A stretch of 64,000 nucleotides of DNA from NCBI GenBank assembly GCA_025526915.1, contig JAHLKH010000097.1, positions 32,936 to 96,935 on the forward strand, read 5' to 3'. The number at the start of each line of letters is the position of its first letter. Position 1 is the stretch's first letter. This stretch comes from Entophlyctis helioformis (taxonomy: Eukaryota > Chytridiomycota > Chytridiomycetes > Chytridiales > Chytriomycetaceae). A program made the translations under genes and the position numbers. The notes beneath the pieces were generated by a model. The model saw only the letters and a program-made list of their open reading frames with translations. It did not search any database and was not told the DNA's origin. Shown one piece after another: positions 1 to 10,242 of the stretch.

Positions 1-518
1 TTCTCGGCCTCAAAGTGCGCAATGAACGGCTCCCAGATGCCCAGCAGCAGCGCACCACCGACGATCGCACCGGCCAGCTGGGCGGCCACATAGGCGGGCA
101 GCTCGCTCCATCGGAAGCCCGTGAACCTGCCGAACACGGCCATGGCGAGCGAGATGGCCGGGTTGAGGTGTGCGCCAGAGACGGACGCCGTGACGTAGAT
201 GGCCAGCGAGACGCCAATGGCCCACACGACGGCGACCTGCCACAGGCCCTTGAGCGCACCAGTCAGCACGGCAGAGAACACCGAGCCGACGCCGAACAGG
301 ACAATGAGGAAGGTGCCGACGAGCTCGGCGAGGCACTTGCGGGCGAGCACACGGCGGGCACGCATGGCAGCAAGCTCGCTGGCCGAGGCCGAGGCCGTCA
401 TGGTGGCAGTGCTGTCGAAGCGAGTGCCGCTCGTGTCGTTGTCGCCGTCGGCGTCGTTGCTGGCGGCTGAGGACTGCATCAGGATGACTTCCGGTGCTCC
501 AAGAGTCGCTGCGGTCAT
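1..518 (-). CDS. Aquaglyceroporin / MIP-family channel, 5' part only
   Basis: The reverse strand reads 172 codons from ATG at 518-516 and runs off the left edge. Residues 1-50 are a polar Ser/Ala/Asp-rich cytoplasmic tail. Hydrophobic segments follow at about 64-86, 92-112 and 140-161. The first half-helix signature of the MIP family, SGAHLNPA (NPA at residues 119-121), lies between the second and third segments. The family conducts water, glycerol or small solutes across membranes. The second NPA box and the selectivity-filter residues are outside the window, so water-only and glycerol channels cannot be separated, although the long N-terminal tail is usual in fungal glycerol facilitators. 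The upstream region carries a 10-bp tandem repeat that begins 13 bp before the ATG. Confidence 0.85.
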   Translation of the reverse strand, partial: MTAATLGAPEVILMQSSAASNDADGDNDTSGTRFDSTATMTASASASELAAMRARRVLARKCLAELVGTFLIVLFGVGSVFSAVLTGALKGLWQVAVVWAIGVSLAIYVTASVSGAHLNPAISLAMAVFGRFTGFRWSELPAYVAAQLAGAIVGGALLLGIWEPFIAHFEAE

Positions 519-523
519 GGCGA

Positions 524-573
524 ATGTCGCTGAAGGTCGCTGAAGGTCGCTGAAGGTCGCTGAAGGTCGCTGA
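524..573. repeat. 10-bp tandem repeat just upstream of the aquaporin start
   Basis: Four perfect copies of TGAAGGTCGC occupy 531-570, with degenerate copies on both sides. It sits directly 5' of the aquaporin ATG on the other strand, so it is 5' UTR or promoter DNA. The unit is not a multiple of three and is open in more than one frame, which produces spurious ORFs here. Confidence 0.8.
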
Positions 574-969
574 ATGGCTTGGAATCAGAACGGCGATCAC
601 GAGAAACAATGTGGTGCACGTGCGGCAACGGTGGTCGTCTGGACGGCATGTGTGTTGCTGGGAGGCATGCTGGGAGGCAGATGTGGATGGCAAGCGATCT
701 CAGGGCATGGCGAGTGCGATGCAGTGGATGGACGGCGATGAGAGCCATGGAGCAACAGTGTCGAGCTGTGGAGATGGATCCTGCGATGCGCTTGTGTCGG
801 GGTATCCCCTCTGCCTGCCGTGTATGCCACGCTGCTTCAAGTGTTGTTGAGTGACGATGCACGAGCAGATACGTCAGTGTGCAGCCGTGTGCAGCTGTGT
901 TGGTCAAGCATCTGAGACAACCACCACACAATGAATATGTAGCACCAGTGCGAGAAATTTGACAAGCAA
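574..969. other. Intergenic region between aquaporin and tRNA-Ser
   Basis: About 400 bp without a supportable gene. It should contain the aquaporin promoter (toward the left) and upstream sequence of the tRNA gene. The ORFs here are short, overlap each other in all frames and have no recognisable motif. Confidence 0.5.
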
Positions 970-1051
970 GTCAAGATGGCCGAGTGGTTAAGGCGCTGCA
1001 CTCGAAATGCAGTCTCCTCTGGAGGCGTAGGTTCAAATCCTGCTCTTGACG
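970..1051 (+). tRNA. tRNA-Ser (anticodon CGA), intronless
   Basis: An 82-nt class II tRNA. The acceptor stem GTCAAGA (970-976) pairs with TCTTGAC (1044-1050), with discriminator G1051. The anticodon stem CTGCA/TGCAG (996-1000/1008-1012) encloses loop CTCGAAA with anticodon CGA at 1003-1005, reading UCG serine codons. A long variable arm (about 1013-1026) is present, as expected for tRNA-Ser. The T arm is GTAGG/CCTGC around TTCAAAT. The internal A box lies at 977-987 and the B box GGTTCAAATCC at 1030-1040. A TTTT run at 1058-1061 is a plausible Pol III terminator. No intron and no encoded CCA. Confidence 0.96.
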
Positions 1052-1426
1052 CTTATCTTTTGCCCTTGGCGGCAACTGTTTTGCTGCTCTGGTCAAATGT
1101 GTTCTGGCCGCATGCGTCCACGTCGCACGGCACAGCCAGCCTCTTTTTGCCCGTCTGTCGCCGCTTATGCCACACTCAGGCACTCTCCAGACGCGTCCAC
1201 TCGCCTCGCGAATGTGCGCATTTCTTTAGGCTGCCCATTGTGTGTTCCAGCGTACTTTATGGATACATCACCGTGGACGTGTCGGACCAGGGGGATGACA
1301 TAACTGAGGGATCTACGCACGGCCTAAAGCTCGAAATGGTATGGCATCTAGTGTCTTGGGGACTGGGAATCTTCTTGGAATGAACTTTGGCACAGCGGCG
1401 TTCGCCATGTGGCAGAATACATCAGT
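1052..1426. other. Intergenic region, no gene seen
   Basis: Between the tRNA and the 3' end of the ankyrin gene. The overlapping ORFs are short and featureless. Confidence 0.5.
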
Positions 1427-2761
1427 TTAAATGTCATATCCGAGATCCCCCAAGTACTGCAGCAGCTCCATGTTGCCCGTTCTGGCTGCACGCTCAATGG
1501 CGTCGTTTGATGCGCGGCTGCCTTTCGAGTGCATGTACTTGACAACGTCCATGTGTCCATTTTCGATGGCGGCGTCGAGTGCTTCAGACGTGCACTCTTC
1601 ACCGCGGGTCTCGTGGAGCCACTGCACTACATGAATGTGGCCATTTTGAGCCGCGACATCCATCGCATCAGTCGTGCACCCTTCCGTCCTGTTCTCGTGA
1701 AGCCACTTGACAACATGCAGATGACCGTTTTTGGCCGCGCCATCCATCGCATCAGTCGAGCACCCTTCCGTCCTGTTCTCGTGGAGCCAGATGACGGCAT
1801 GCAGGTGGCCGTTTGCCGCTGCCTGGTCCATGGCCCACTCCGTGCATTCCGGTACACCGAGATCAAACAAGAACTGCATAACATCGAAAAATCCACGGCT
1901 AGCAGCAATTTCAGCTGCACTGTGCCAGTAGTCGCTTGTCACATCATACTTGGCCATCCAGTGCTGGAGAGTGCCGTACTTGTCGTCGAGATGCTTGAGC
2001 AGATCGAGGCACCCCCAGTTGATGGCCATGCGAGCGAGTAAGATCGGTTTCGAAAAGTCGAGCAGATCGAACCAGCCGTGCCGCATGGGGATGAGAAGCA
2101 GCCTCCCGCTGAGATCGCAGTCATCGTTATCAAAGTCGTAGTCGTCGTTGTTGTATTGTTTGTCGTATCTCACATATTCGATCTCGGTGTTGTCAGGAGA
2201 GCGCTTGCACAGACGGTCGTACATGGAACGAGAGTGTGCGAGGAGCAGTCCGTTGTATACCGTCAGCTCAACGTCCGGCAGCAGCGCCAGATCGCCCTGC
2301 CAGTCCATCTTGAACGCATCGATCCACAGCTCCAACTTGGTGACTTGGCTGAGTGTGGCTGTGTCGCCGAGCAGTCCGCACAGGAAGCGAGTGAGCGGGC
2401 CGGCGTGCTTGAGGATCATGGCGTGGATCTCGGCGGGCTTGCCGTCCCAGTGGCTGCTTCCAAAGGCGAGGTCGCCGGTGGCTGGCGGCACCACATAGCG
2501 AGGCACAACTGGCTGTGCAGTCGTTGCTAGCTGTCCTGGCTGTCCTGGCTCGACGGCTTGGCTGCCACTCGCTCCAACGACCTGCTCGACCACGGCCGGC
2601 TCTTCGACTGTGCTCTGCAGACAGCGCACTTGCTCGTCGCCGGCTGCTGCTGCTGCTGCTTCTGCGTTGCCTGCCGTCTGTCCCTGCATCTGCATCGTCA
2701 CAGCCGCTTCCTCGCTTTGTGGTTGTCCAGACAAGATCCACTCGACGCGATCGTCCAACAA
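1427..2761 (-). CDS. Ankyrin-repeat protein
   Basis: A reverse-strand ORF of about 444 codons ending in TAA at 1429-1427. The C-terminal third has at least four ankyrin-type repeats of about 33 residues, each with the core NGHLHVVKWLHENR or a close variant, followed by a capping repeat ending GDLGYDI. Two adjacent repeats are almost identical, which suggests recent repeat duplication. The N-terminal half has a Gln/Ala-rich lead and then a conserved-looking globular part starting near HWDGKPAEIHAMILKHAGPL, a layout I associate with expanded ankyrin families of chytrids and amoeba-linked giant viruses. Function is unknown beyond protein binding. The first codon of the open frame is TTG; an ATG in another frame lies just upstream at about 2773, so either a small indel or a downstream ATG (at the MQMQG stretch) sets the real start. 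Confidence 0.85.
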   Translation of the reverse strand: MLDDRVEWILSGQPQSEEAAVTMQMQGQTAGNAEAAAAAAGDEQVRCLQSTVEEPAVVEQVVGASGSQAVEPGQPGQLATTAQPVVPRYVVPPATGDLAFGSSHWDGKPAEIHAMILKHAGPLTRFLCGLLGDTATLSQVTKLELWIDAFKMDWQGDLALLPDVELTVYNGLLLAHSRSMYDRLCKRSPDNTEIEYVRYDKQYNNDDYDFDNDDCDLSGRLLLIPMRHGWFDLLDFSKPILLARMAINWGCLDLLKHLDDKYGTLQHWMAKYDVTSDYWHSAAEIAASRGFFDVMQFLFDLGVPECTEWAMDQAAANGHLHAVIWLHENRTEGCSTDAMDGAAKNGHLHVVKWLHENRTEGCTTDAMDVAAQNGHIHVVQWLHETRGEECTSEALDAAIENGHMDVVKYMHSKGSRASNDAIERAARTGNMELLQYLGDLGYDI

Positions 2762-2910
2762 GAGTCATTGAAACGAACGAGAATGTGGGACATGCACCGA
2801 CACGGCATAAGCCATGCCATGGTGCACAGTGTGGCTGACTTGGTGGACTGGCTCTTGGTGTACTAAGCGAGCACCTGGACAACACAGTCTTGGCCAGACA
2901 AAGCTTCAAT

Positions 2911-3749
2911 CTATAACATAGACCGCATGGACCGTCTGGCCGTCAACCACTCTCGCATCGTCTGGCGCATCTTGGCGTCTGTGGGCACAAAATGCCCACC
3001 GTCGTGCCTGACCAGCGTCTGCAAGTCCTCTTGTGGGTGTGTGTGCTCGACCGACGAGGCAGGCGAGCCGGCAGACTCTGCAGTGGCGTGGACCGTTCTG
3101 AGAGCATCGATCAGCGCAAGACTGCGTTCAGGCAGGACCCACTCATCGGCGTCGCCAACGACATGCAGTCCGTGCACCGACGCGGCGGCGGCCGCTTTGA
3201 CAGAGTCGCGAGCCAGACCCTCGCCCGGCAGGAATCCCGACACGGCCACGACAAAGACCTGCGGGTTCAGTCGCTGGGTGCGGTTCAGGTGGCCGGCCAA
3301 GATCCATGCCATGGTGGCTCCCTGCGAGAAGCCCAGGATGCCGTCAAACGGCCCGTGGGTCGCCCATTCGTGCTCGAGATGCGCAAGCGAAGCCTCGAGG
3401 CCCGTGTACTCTTTTGTGGCCTCGTCGTACAGCCACCACGCCAGCTGGTCGTCCTGGGCTTGGTCCTTGTTGACCAGCGGTCTGACGTGCTGCGGCGCTA
3501 CTTTGTGAGGGGCCGACACATGGTCTGGGCCGGCACACAGTCACGAGCATGAGTCCTGCATTCAAGGGCTGCATGCAGCTCATGGGAGAGGGGCGACATA
3601 CGGCATTCGTAGAGCTTGGCAATGTCCTTGCGCAGGACGGCTGTGCGGCGACGAAAGACGGGTCCGTTCTGGGTGTATCCGTGCAGACACAGCAGCTTTC
3701 CGAGCTTTGCACCAGCAGCAGCACCAACAGCAGTCGCAGACCCCGACAT
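2911..3749 (-). CDS. FSH1-family serine hydrolase (alpha/beta hydrolase)
   Basis: Two exons on the reverse strand, 3749-3602 and 3524-2911, joined by a 76-nt GT-AG intron (donor GTATGT, phase 1), give 253 residues, close to the usual ~245 of the FSH1 family. The N-terminus has KLLCLHGYTQNG, the beta-strand/oxyanion-hole region. GFSQG carries the nucleophilic serine, the aspartate is in VGDADEWV, and the histidine is in RHDGGHFVP near the end, so the full catalytic triad is present. Family members are small cytosolic hydrolases with poorly defined natural substrates. The second exon begins in the conserved SAPHKV segment, which supports the splice. Its 3' end faces the ankyrin gene start on the same strand, 150 bp away. 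Confidence 0.88.
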
Positions 3750-3778
3750 TGTGTTTGTTTCAGGAGAGGTTCATTTCA

Positions 3779-6700
3779 TCACGTCTGGCGAGGACGCTTG
3801 CCAGGACGGCTGGCCGAGGCTGGGCCAGGCGATGCCAGACGCTGAGTGGTTGCGGCTGCAGCGGTGGGCGGCATGGTCGCAGCCGGTGCCGCGACAGAGG
3901 CAAGAGTGACACTGCCGTGTGTCACGGGTGCGCAATGTGCAGGTGCGGTGCTGGGGTATGTGTCGGGTGTCGAGTGAGGCTGCTGCTGCTGCTGATCGTG
4001 TTGTTGCAATTGCTGTTGCACTTGCTGTTTGCTTTTTACAGGGGAATGTGTACGCGGTTGTAAAGTGATGCGCGGCGATGGATGGGGAGATGCGCCGGGA
4101 CGCGAAGACGGGCTACGCTTGCCAGACGAGCGACGCGTCGGGTCTGGGCCAGACGCGGCAGCAGATCGGCCGGGTTTGCTTGCTGGCAAGTTCAGCCCGA
4201 GCAAAGACATGCCTTGAAGCTCAGACGTCACCGCTGGAGATGTGAGCGCCTCTACAAACGAGCCGTACGCGAGAGGCCCGGTGGTTGCATGATTGCGAGA
4301 GGCTGTGACAGCCGAGAGCGAGGATGCCGTCTGGCGCGCCTCATCAGTGTTTGCCTCCTCGTCAATCTCGTGGATGGCCAAAACCTTGGGATTTCCAAGA
4401 CTGAGTTGCGACTGGCGGTTGCCCTGGCTTACTCCCGGCAGTCCCAGCCCGGTAATGGTCGCACCGCTGAGCTGCAGATGTTGGCAGTACCTTTGGATGC
4501 AGCAAACCGAGTCAGCAAACACGAAAGCAAAACGTTGCCAGTTGGAAGCGGTCAGAAAAACATGGTGAGCAAGCCATCTTACCGCTTGATGACGTCCAAG
4601 AGGCTGCTGAGGTTGAATGGCTTTGAAAGCACATCGTTCATGCCGTTGGCGAGGTACATGATGCAGTCGTTTTCGGTCGTGTTTGAAGTCATGGAGATGA
4701 TGGGCGTGAGCTGGTCAAACTGGCGGATGCGCGTCGTCGCCGAGATGCCATCCAACTTGGGCATGACAATGTCCATCAGCACCAGGTCGTACTTGGCAGC
4801 ACCGCTGCCCATACGCTGCACGGCATCCAAACCATCCACTGCAACGTCAAAGGTGCAGCCAAAAACCTGAAGCAGGCGGGCAGACAATCTGCGGCAAATG
4901 TCGTCATCTTCGACAATGAGCACTCGTGGCGGGACCGACCTGCGATGGGATGCGTGCATGTGAGACGGGGCTGTTGAGACAACTGCTTGGCAAGGCAAGA
5001 TTCATCAATGCACACGTACCAGCCAGGTATAGCTGCATTGGCACGACTGAATCGCACACCGCCTTTAGACGAGAAGGCTGCAAGGTGCATGGGCGGGAGC
5101 GGTGGCGGCACGGACAAAGACGATGTCGTCGAATTCGCGCCCATGGCAGACATCAGCGAAGACAGAGATCGGTTTGCATCCATACCGCTTGATCCGGCGT
5201 CAGTCGAGGCCGCTGCAAGTGATGGTATAGTGGTCGCCAGACTGTCCAGCAGACTGTATCTGGTCGGCAAGGATCCCAGAGCCAAAACAGTCATACTGCC
5301 CGAGGTTGTGGATGCAGTCACGGCAGCCGCCACGCCAGCGCTATGGCCCGACATGCCAAGAAGTCTACCGAGAGAGCCGCCGTCAAACCCCCCGCTTCCA
5401 CTTGCGCTGCCGGGTTGAGAAGAGCCAGGATGGTTCAAAGTGTTGTTCAGCGGCATGCTGTGTCGCGACGAGTCGCCGTAGTTGGCCATGAGGATCTGAT
5501 CGCGAAGAGGGTCTTCCGAGCGAGCATTGGTCGCAAACTGTCGCGCAGTCGTACCCAAGCCGTCTCGTGTGCCAGGAGCGCTCGCCGCCAAGTGCTCGTC
5601 ACTGTACGCCGTGTTGGTCATCAACGCATCCGTATCTGGAAGATTGGCCGTAGAGTGGGCAGTTTGAGAGGCTGCAGGTGCCGACGCGGATGTTGTTGAA
5701 GCAGCCGCTGCTGATGCAATGGCCGAGGCTTCTGCAGCCGAGACTGGATCGAATGGGTTGAAGAATGGCTGGGCGTACGATCCAATGGTTGCTATGCGCG
5801 CCAATGCCGCATTTTGATCGGAAAGTCGGGCAGTCTCCCAGTGCTGTGCGCGGCTTTGCAGTCCCTGCAACGCGTGGCGGTGCTCGTGTTTGGTAGGATG
5901 TTTGTGGGGATGTCGATGGCGATGACTGTGAGGTTGCTGGCGCTGGTGCTGGGTGGGTTGAGGATCAAAGACGTGTGGCGGTGGTAGCGTGGCCATGGCA
6001 GCATCCGTGTCAGAGTCATCACTGTTTCCTGTCAAACTCTGCTCGATGCCAATTCGAGGCCATGTCGATGCATCTGCGATGTCCTGGCTCTGGTTGACAC
6101 TGTTGCTGCTACTGCTGCTATGGATGGCGTCACTTTGAACAGGCTCTGGAGCAAGCCCGCTCGGCCTGTGCAGGCGATGGTGGGGAGCGGGAGCGGAGCC
6201 GCCGACGACCGTGCAGTGCACAATGTCCTTGATGATATCGTCTTGCAGGGAGAGTACCGAGCGAAGACTGGACATTTCCTGGAGAGCGAGGCGGTAGCTG
6301 TGGCTCAAGGACTCGAGATGGCCGGCCATGTAAACCTGTGCCTTTGTCAGGGCTTCGATCTGCGTCTTGAGCAGGGCAGCCTCCGAGGACGACAGCAGCC
6401 CAGCAGGATCGGCTGTTAGGGGATTTGGGCCACTGCCGCTTGGATTGTGGCTGTCGTTGTTGGGGTTGGGAGGAGGGCCGGGCATGGATGCATGAGTCGC
6501 GGTTGCTCCTGCTGACGCCGAGCCTGCGGCCGGTACTGGAGTAAGCAGATCCGAGAGCAGTGACGGCCGAGCCATGCCTGCAGCCGAAAGGGCGGCAGCA
6601 GCCAAAGCCGCCGATGACGCGGCAGACTCGACCGAGACGATTGGAAGGGATCGCGCAGCTGGTAAGGCGTGCAACGCGACAGTGCTGGAATCACAGTCGC

Positions 6701-8262
6701 CCTTGGCAATGGCTGTACTGGCCGTTGCAAGCAAGTCTCGTGCTGTTGCGCCAGAGCCGCCAGAAGCGGAGGTGGCAGTGGCAGAAGCTGGTGCCGCTAC
6801 CGACGCCTTGGTGGCAGCAGCAGCCGATGCAGCCGATGCAACCGAGACAGGGGCTCCAGACGGACCTGTGAGCGACTGTCTCGCCTTGTTGGGGGCAGCT
6901 TTGCGACGAATGCCGTCGAGCAGATCCTTGCGGTTCAGACGAAAGTTGGGGTGGCGGAACTCCCACGCCTGCTCGCCATACGGCTTTGTGTCGCCTGCCG
7001 ACTTGATCTTGTGAAAGTCGTACTTGTTGAGCTGGCGCACGAAGCTGGCAAAGTTGTTGTGCTTGAAGTGCTGCGGCAGAATGATGCGGGCAAACTCGGT
7101 TGGCTCCTTGACCACAAACGTGTCTCCCTTAGTGCCCCAGGACACCAGCTGCTGCAACGCATTCTCCTCTAGCATGCTGCGCGACGAGACAAAGACAGCC
7201 GCGGCGAGGGTTAGATTGCCAACCGCATTGTCCATGCAAGTTGCAACGAGAATGGTCAGCAGCGGCCGAGGATGGAGACCCAGCAAGCCACGCCGGATCC
7301 GATGGAGCGGGCAGGCAATGCAGACGCACGGCAGATGAGACGCGCATGTACCTGTAGAGCTTCTTGACAAAATCTGGAGCAGCATTGCCACCAGTCAGCA
7401 GCGACGACTTGAGCTGGAGCTGAAGCTGCTGCTGCTGTTGTTGCTGTTGCTGCTGCTGGTGAGTGGACGAGGCGGACTGCTCTGGGATGCCCGATGTGCC
7501 TGTGGCACTGGCAACACTTGCTGCTCCTGCGGCAGATGGCTGGGGTATTTGCGGTGCTCTGAGAGCAGCTGGTATGCTGCCATCATTGGCGGATCGTGGA
7601 GCCGCAGCGACCGAGGAGGCAAATGGGTTGGCAGGCATGAACAGCATCGGCGTCTGGTCGGCGGCCGATGCACCGCTTGGTCCCAAGCCTGCGCCATTGC
7701 CGTTTCCGCTCAGGTCCAACAATCCAACGCGCTGGATGTCGAGCACCGCGTCGATCGGCCCCGGGCCCAGGTGCGGCAGCTGGGGCCCAAGGCTGCGATA
7801 CTGCGGATGTTGCTGGTGTTGCTGGTGTTTGCTGCAGATGATGTGAAAGGTGCCGACTGTCTGGTGCATCCAATGGACGTGCAGGGGCATGGCCTGCGGC
7901 GCCATTGCCGCTGCTACTACTGCCACTACCGCTGCCGCTGCTGCTGCTGCCGCTGGCATCGTTGGGCTGATCATGAGGCTGGCCATGAGGCTGGCCATGG
8001 GCCGTGTCCTTTGGCGGGGGGTGCGACTGGGGCTGGTGTTGTGATTGTTGGTGCGATGGCGTGAGGTGATCGGGCAGTGGCTGCTGCTGCTGGTAGAGAG
8101 GTGGCTGCTGCTGCTGCTGCTGCTGCTGGAGTGGATGGGGGGCATGCATGGGGACGGGGTCTTGCAGCGAGCGAGGCAGATAGGGCGACCATCCCAGAGG
8201 GTGCGGATGGTACTGGTAGGGGACATGCGGCAGCGGCGGCGGCGGTAATTGGTGGTCCAGAA

Positions 8263-8314
<52 letters not shown>

Positions 8315-9118
8315 CTGTTGCTGCTGCTGTTGTTGTTGTTGGACCTGGTGCAGTTGCAGCTGATGTGGTGGAGCCTGCGGTGGCTGCGACGGGGGGAGCG
8401 GTTGAGGTGGATGCAGCTGGGGAGGGAGCAGCTGGGGAGGGCTGCTGTGGTGCAGCATGTAGACGGGGGCAGGCAGAGGTGCACCACCGAGGGGCGGGCC
8501 GGCGGTTTGCATCGGAGGAAAGCGGGGCTGGTGCAACGGGTGGTGCTCGTTGTGGTGGTGCTCGTTGTTGTAGTGGCCAGAGTGGCCGGAGTGGGGGGCT
8601 TGGTAGGGGTGGTAGTGGCCGTAGTGATGGGTGTGGTGATGGGTCTGGTGATGGGTCGGTTGGGCCTGGTGGTGGGTCTGGTGGTGGGTCTGGACCTGCG
8701 ACGGGTGCGACGGGTGCGACTCGTGGGCCTGGTGGGCCTGGTGGGCCTGGTGGAAGCGTGCTGGTGGTGGCAGCGGAAAGTGCCGGACGTCGGGCCTTGA
8801 TGGCGAGCCGCGCGTCAGCGAGCCGCGCGCAAAGACGCCGTGAGGAGAACGGCCGCTGGGCTTGCTGGGCTTGCTCGGGCCATGGGGCTTGCTCGGGCTG
8901 TGGGGCTCGCTTGAGGCACGAGCAGACACGCCTGGCTGAAAGGGCTCGGAGGGCTCAAAGGGCTCAAAGGGCTCAGAAGGCACGCCTCGCTCGCCAGACG
9001 CGGGCGACAGCGCTGGGGCGGCGTGCCGTGGCTCGTCGGCTGCTGGCAGCGGTGGGGCCGAGTGGGCCGAGTGGGCCGAGTGGGCCGAGTGGGCCGAGTG
9101 GGCCGAGTGGGAGGACAT
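3779..9118 (-). CDS. SKN7: SKN7-like regulator: HSF-type DNA-binding domain, coiled coil, response-regulator receiver
   Basis: The core exons are well supported on the reverse strand: an upstream exon ending at 7352 (DFVKKLYS), then 7176-5020 (HSF domain with WGTKGDTFVV, FKHNNFASFVRQLNKY, WEFRHPNF, then a heptad-like region of about 60 residues), 4939-4583 (receiver, VLIVEDDD, phospho-acceptor Asp in LVLMDIVMP, Lys in VLSKPF) and 4490-3779 (Ser/Pro/Gln-rich tail). All splices are GT-AG and keep frame. HSF plus receiver is the Skn7/Prr1 arrangement, the output end of an osmotic/oxidative phosphorelay in the nucleus. Upstream of 7352 the frame continues as Gln/His/Pro-rich low complexity to an ATG at 9118, but one frame change near 7780-7900 is needed, so that N-terminus is provisional. 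A long CAG tract sits inside it. Confidence 0.85.
8262..8340. repeat. CTG/CAG trinucleotide tract (polyglutamine on the reverse strand)
   Basis: An interrupted (CTG)n run on the plus strand reads as about 25 glutamines in the low-complexity N-terminus of the SKN7-like gene. Shorter runs of the same kind occur at about 7425-7455 and 8085-8130. Confidence 0.85.
9056..9110. repeat. 10-bp tandem repeat GGCCGAGTGG
   Basis: Five to six near-perfect copies on the plus strand. On the reverse strand they read as Ser-Ala-His repeats at the proposed N-terminus of the SKN7-like protein, or are 5' UTR if translation starts further in. Confidence 0.8.
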
Positions 9119-9180
9119 GGGCCGAGTGGGCTGCAGCACCGCACGGCACGGCGAGTGGGTACGTGAGTGTGGGGTGTTGG

Positions 9181-9327
9181 TCAGCCAGCCAGCCAGCCAG
9201 CCAGGCAGGGACACACAGACACAGACACACACACACACACACACACACACACGGCAGACAGACAGCCCCTGCAATCCAAGCCGGCGTGCGAAATGTTGGG
9301 TTGGGGGGGGGGGGGGGGGGGGGGGGG
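9181..9327. repeat. Microsatellite cluster: (CAGC)n, (AC)n and a 25-nt G run
   Basis: A CAGC tetranucleotide run (about 9182-9204), an AC dinucleotide run (about 9224-9253) and an uninterrupted run of 25 G (9303-9327) occur within 150 bp upstream of the SKN7-like gene. The G run is unstable sequence and prone to miscounting in sequencing. Confidence 0.9.
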
Positions 9328-9489
9328 TTCGCGTGCCAGTGGCCACCACGGTGGACGTGCGCGGGGTGCGGGGTCGGCGGCCGATCGCTCGCGGCGGCGT
9401 GGCTCGGTGCCGAGTGCAGTGCGACGCACTCGCATGAATCCCCGCACCCTCGCACACACACACACACGAACGAACACGCTCTCCCACTC

Positions 9490-10242
9490 ACAAACACTCA
9501 CGCATGAATCCGCATCATTCGGAACGGGATAATGACTCATGGCGTGACGCACCTTCCCGGAAGGGTCGAGTCGAGGCTCTGCGGACGGCTCGGACGGGTC
9601 GCTGCTGGCGTGTCTTGCGCACGGTCCAACGGTCTGCAGACTCCCTGGCCTCTCAGACCCTTGCACGACGTCTCGGGCGGTGCGCTGCTGCAGAACCGTG
9701 CGTCAGTGCCATGTCGCACAACTCGGTCTGTCTGTCTGGCCCGGCCAAGCCTGGGCTGGCCTGGTCTAGTCCCTCATGCCATGCCACGCCATGCCATGCC
9801 ATGGCGGCAGACCCTGTGCCCATCCTGTTCCCTCGTGTCTCCTCAAAGTCCACAAACGCCACAGCTGACACAAGGGTATCGCTCGTATACCACTCACTTG
9901 GGTTCGTGAGTCAACTTGACTCACGCTGTGGCGGGCTGGCTGGCGGGATGTCGTTGACTGGGTGTGCCGATGCCGGCCTGCGTGCGTGCTGCTATTCTGC
10001 CCTTGCTGCTGCTCTGCCCTTGCTGCTGTTGCTGCTGCGGCTGCTGTTGCGTGGTCGAGCAAGGACGGAAACGTCGTCAGCAGAACAGGCAAGACGGGCA
10101 AAGCCTGCTGTGCTGGCTGCTGCGCTGACTGCTTTCCTGTGTCAAGCCTGTGCGTGCTGCACAGGTTCTTTCCCATCTCGATCCGTCCTGCCAGAACGCC
10201 GAGACCGGCAGTCCAGGCTTTGCCTTCCCGACAAATTGTTCA
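9490..10242. other. Intergenic region with low-complexity sequence, no gene seen
   Basis: About 750 bp between the SKN7-like 5' end and the 3' end of the XRN-like gene. It contains short CATGC-type repeats near 9775-9805 and a CTG-rich patch near 10005-10050. ORFs crossing it show no motif and run antisense into the XRN-like gene. Confidence 0.5.

Noticed and set aside
531..570. Short regular repeats that could suggest a CRISPR array
   Set aside because: The 10-bp units abut with no spacers, and the context is a eukaryotic gene.
4776..7391. A single uninterrupted 871-codon ORF as the SKN7-like protein
   Set aside because: Its first ~70 and last ~80 codons read through introns; the conserved KLYS-MLEE and PGW-SVPPRV joins define splices at 7351-7177 and 5019-4940.
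8077..9507. Long plus-strand ORF of 476 codons opposite the SKN7-like N-terminus
   Set aside because: It is Ala/Gly/Arg-rich antisense of the CAG/CAC-rich region with no motif; triplet repeats keep several frames open at once.
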